From Nocardioides sp. NBC_00368 (lineage in GTDB: Bacteria > Actinomycetota > Actinomycetes > Propionibacteriales > Nocardioidaceae): 64,000 nucleotides of DNA. The notes under the pieces are model-generated. The model ran no database searches. It saw nothing but the letters and a program-made list of their open reading frames with translations, and was not told the DNA's origin. The DNA is taken from positions 4,733,001 to 4,797,000 of the forward strand of contig NZ_CP107970.1 of assembly GCF_036090055.1 (NCBI RefSeq), written 5' to 3'. Numbering within the stretch: the first letter of the stretch is position 1; each line of letters begins with the position of its first letter. Position numbers and translations under genes: made by a program. This document shows, in pieces, positions 61,766 through 64,000 of the stretch.

Positions 61766-62743
61766 ATGGGGATGCGACAGGAGAGCGGCACGCCAGTGCC
61801 GGCCGGGTGGGCTGCACTGGGGATGACGGTCGTGCTCTGGTCGTCGTTCGCGCTGAGCACGCGCGGCATCGGCGGGTCCAGCCTGACCGTCGCCGATGCC
61901 GCGTTCCTCCGGTTCGTGACGCCGGTGGTCCTGCTCGCCCCGCTGCTGCCGAGCACGATCCGAGCCGTACGCCGCGAGCGACCGGAGGTCCTCGCCCTGC
62001 TGCTCGTCGGTGGGCTCCCGCACTTCCTCGTCTTCGCGTTCGGTGCCCACCTGACCAGCGCGGCGCTGACGGGGATGCTGGTCCCGGGCACGGTGCCGTT
62101 GTTCGTCACGTTGCTCGCGATGGCACGCGGCCGTACCTCGATGCCGCTGCGGCGGCTGGCGGCCCTGGGGCTCATCACCGCGGGGGTCGTGGTGAGCGGG
62201 TTCCTGGTCGGCGGTGGCGCGTCGCTCGGCGGGGTCGGCCTGCTCCTCGTCGGCGGGTTCGCCTGGGCGGTGTTCACGACGGGCCTGCAGCGTACGAGCC
62301 TGACGCTCCTGCAGATGGTGGTGGCGATCTGCACGATCTCGAGCCTGGCCGCGCTCGTCCTGGCGGTCTCCGGCGCGATGCCGTCGCACCTGCTGGCCGG
62401 GACCGCCGAGGTCAGCGACGTGGTCGCCCTCACCGTGCTCCAGGGCATCGGGACCGGGCTGATGTCGACGCTCTGCTACGCCTTCTCCGTCAGGGCACTC
62501 GGCAGCAGCCGGGCCTCGGTCGGGGGTGCGGTCAGCCCGGTGCTGACCGCCGTCGTCGCGGTCCCGATCTTCGGTGAGCAGATCGGCCTCGGGCTCGCCG
62601 TCGCTCTGGCGCTCGTCGTGGTCGGTGTCGCCGCCTTCGGCAGTTCGTCGCCGACCCGGCGCCACAGTCTCACGATCCAGCGTCGAGTCGGCGTGAATGT
62701 CTCAAGATCCAAGGCCGAGTCGGCGCGTCTGGCTCAGATCTGA
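61766..62743 (+). CDS. EamA-family (DMT) transporter
   Basis: 325 aa, ten hydrophobic helices in two EamA repeats (LWSSFALSTRGIGGSSL ... PGTVPLFVTLLAM; PVLTAVVAVPIFGEQIG). Likely exports amino acids or related metabolites. Its last about 15 codons are encoded by the start of the repeat at 62714, an extension after VAAFGSSSP that is unusual for the family. Confidence 0.88.
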   Translation: MGMRQESGTPVPAGWAALGMTVVLWSSFALSTRGIGGSSLTVADAAFLRFVTPVVLLAPLLPSTIRAVRRERPEVLALLLVGGLPHFLVFAFGAHLTSAALTGMLVPGTVPLFVTLLAMARGRTSMPLRRLAALGLITAGVVVSGFLVGGGASLGGVGLLLVGGFAWAVFTTGLQRTSLTLLQMVVAICTISSLAALVLAVSGAMPSHLLAGTAEVSDVVALTVLQGIGTGLMSTLCYAFSVRALGSSRASVGGAVSPVLTAVVAVPIFGEQIGLGLAVALALVVVGVAAFGSSSPTRRHSLTIQRRVGVNVSRSKAESARLAQI

Positions 62744-62805
62744 ACGCCGAGTCGGCGCATCTGACCCAAGCCTCGATCAGACATGGGACAGACGCGCCGA
62801 CTCGG
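62714..62805. repeat. Direct and inverted 17-18-bp repeats between convergent genes
   Basis: Two direct copies of GCCGAGTCGGCGCGTCTG (62714, and 62746 with one change) and one inverted copy (62789-62805) give a 17-bp stem. The first copy is inside the EamA gene's 3' end. Architecture resembles the elements at 1983 and 51597. Confidence 0.8.
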
Positions 62806-62843
62806 GCGCTTTTCGCGGGACAGTTGCGCCGGGTCGGCGGATT

Positions 62844-63263
62844 TCAGGACAGGGCTCGGCGAGCGGTGTCCAGGAACGTACGGAACGACTCGCGGTCCTC
62901 GGGGCCGAGGTCGGCGAGCATCTGCTCCTCGAGCTCCTCGACGCGCGGGTCGTAGGTGTCGAGGAAGGCGCGGCCCTCGGCGGTGAGGCTGATCAGCATC
63001 CGACGCCGGTTGTCGGGGTCGGTGCGGCGCTCGATGAGGCCGCGGCGCTCGAGGGCGCCGATGAGGTCGGCGGCCGACTGGGCGCGTACGAACGAGGCGC
63101 GAGCGAGGTCGGCGGCGCTCATCGTGGGGCGGCGCTCGAGCACCGAGAGCGCGGTGTACTGCAGGGCGGTGACCCCTGATTCCTTCAGCACGGCGTCGAG
63201 CCGCGCTCGGGTGGCGAGCTCGAGCTGCTTGACGACGTAGAGCAGCAGGGGTGCGTCGGTCAT
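62844..63263 (-). CDS. MarR-family transcriptional regulator
   Basis: 139 aa. Winged helix LQYTALSVLERRPTMSAADLARASFVRAQSAADLIGALERRGLIERRTDPDNRRRMLISLT. Start at 63263. Faces a crotonase gene across the dyad at 63312-63332, which it likely represses. Confidence 0.92.
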   Translation of the reverse strand: MTDAPLLLYVVKQLELATRARLDAVLKESGVTALQYTALSVLERRPTMSAADLARASFVRAQSAADLIGALERRGLIERRTDPDNRRRMLISLTAEGRAFLDTYDPRVEELEEQMLADLGPEDRESFRTFLDTARRALS

Positions 63264-63311
63264 GCGGTCATTCAAGCATCGCGGCGCTTGCGGGAGGCGA
63301 CTACTTCTGAG

Positions 63312-63332
63312 ATTATCAGGATTCCTGTCAAT
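63312..63332. promoter_or_regulatory. MarR-type operator candidate
   Basis: ATTATCAGGA-T-TCCTGTCAAT; the two 10-bp arms pair at 8 positions, between divergent MarR and crotonase genes. Confidence 0.55.
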
Positions 63333-63347
63333 CATGAGGAGTTCATC

Positions 63348-64000
63348 ATGCTCGGAACCCCCCTGCCCGATGCCCTGCGGGCGGAGCGCATCGACGACAT
63401 CGCGGTGCTGACCCTCGCCCGCCCGGCGAAGCGGAACGCGCTCAGCGACGAGGCGGTGCTCGGGATCGAGCGGTTCTTCGACGGTCTCGAACCGGACGTA
63501 CGTGCCGTCGTCATCGACGCGGACGGCGACCACTTCTGCGCCGGGCTCGACCTGGCCGAGATGACCGAGCGTGACACCCTCGCCGGGGTCGCCCACTCGC
63601 GGATGTGGCACCGGGTCTTCGAGAAGATCGAGTTCGGGCCGGTGCCGGTCGTGGCGGCGCTGAAGGGCGCCGTGGTCGGGGGCGGGCTGGAGCTCGCCGC
63701 CGCCGCGCACGTCCGGGTCGCGGAGGAGTCGACCTTCTACGCGCTCCCCGAGGGACAGCGCGGGCTCTTCGTCGGTGGCGGCGCCTCGGTGCGCGTCCCG
63801 CGACTCATCGGGGTCCCACGGATGGCCGACATGATGCTGACCGGCCGTCGCTACGACGCGCAGGAGGGGCTGGCGCTGGGCCTGAGCCAGTACGCCGTGG
63901 CCGATGGACTGGGCCGCAAGACCGCCCTCGAGCTGGCCGGCCGGATCGCGCAGAACGCGCCCCAGACCAACTTCGCGGTCGTGCAGGCGCTGCCGCGCAT
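63348..64000 (+). CDS. Enoyl-CoA hydratase/isomerase (3' truncated by window end)
   Basis: 217 residues visible, open at the window end. HFCAGLDLAEMTERD and GAVVGGGLELAAAAHVRVAEES are crotonase oxyanion-hole segments; the EGQRGLFVGGGASVRVPRLIG block matches the catalytic helix with Glu/Gly. ATG at 63348 after GAGGAG. Differs in sequence from the crotonase at 59266. Likely repressed by the MarR gene. Confidence 0.88.
   Translation, partial: MLGTPLPDALRAERIDDIAVLTLARPAKRNALSDEAVLGIERFFDGLEPDVRAVVIDADGDHFCAGLDLAEMTERDTLAGVAHSRMWHRVFEKIEFGPVPVVAALKGAVVGGGLELAAAAHVRVAEESTFYALPEGQRGLFVGGGASVRVPRLIGVPRMADMMLTGRRYDAQEGLALGLSQYAVADGLGRKTALELAGRIAQNAPQTNFAVVQALPR

Noticed and set aside
1..64000. tRNA, rRNA or riboswitch sequences
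   Set aside because: I looked in the gaps and found no cloverleaf or conserved riboswitch core that I could support.

Overview
The window is 64 kb of very GC-rich actinobacterial chromosome. Coding is dense on both strands, GTG starts and 4-bp ATGA overlaps are common, and the gene set includes DisA/RadA, actinobacterial ClpC, GTP-type PEPCK, MenB, a deazaflavin(F420)-type DUF385 reductase and a HemD/OmpR fusion next to a CbiX chelatase, as in Mycobacterium. The style suggests Nocardioidaceae (Nocardioides-like); this is inference, since no rRNA or tRNA is present to test it.

Layout. 1-10 kb is mostly housekeeping: the 3' part of clpC, mutY, a membrane-anchored protein, disA and radA (c-di-AMP and recombination), a LacI regulator, a ferredoxin reductase, a secreted M15-type peptidase and an SDR. 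10.4-12.4 kb holds a LysR gene with an intact IS481-family element inserted exactly at its stop codon. 12.4-16.6 kb holds a methyltransferase, a glyoxalase-like protein, a Cys-rich unknown, and a two-gene AlbA_2/GHKL-ATPase module behind a perfect 31-bp inverted repeat. 16.6-18.7 kb is an ECF41-type sigma factor facing an FMN reductase and a SnoaL protein. 18.8-26.7 kb carries transporters, Ppx/GppA, a sugar isomerase-like protein, and a TetR/ABC exporter set. 26.8-35.3 kb is an assimilatory nitrate/nitrite cluster (nitrate reductase, flavoprotein, NirB, NirD, HemD-OmpR regulator, CbiX chelatase), in which the chelatase would supply siroheme to NirB. 35.4-43.1 kb has argJ, a YqaA-like membrane protein, pckG, small membrane proteins, and a WXG100-like pair facing a lipoprotein. 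43.2-51.6 kb is a complete recC-recB-recD operon. 51.7-54.6 kb has an ACT protein, a deazaflavin reductase, a merR-thioredoxin pair and menB. 54.8-56.7 kb is a small accessory island: an HTH-ImmA/IrrE metalloprotease, a PIN-like protein and a decayed tyrosine recombinase. 56.8-64 kb holds acyl-CoA metabolism (a PaaX-type regulator with acyl-CoA dehydrogenase and crotonase, then a second crotonase cut by the window end) together with TetR, Lrp/AsnC and MarR regulators, each with a palindromic operator candidate.

Non-coding features stand out. Long stem-loops, several flanked by 17-21-bp direct repeats, sit at the ends of convergent genes (about 2.0, 3.8, 35.4, 51.6 and 62.8 kb). A 75-bp two-hairpin element occurs twice, in opposite orientation (21.9 and 36.6 kb). 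I found no rRNA, tRNA, CRISPR array or riboswitch that I could support.
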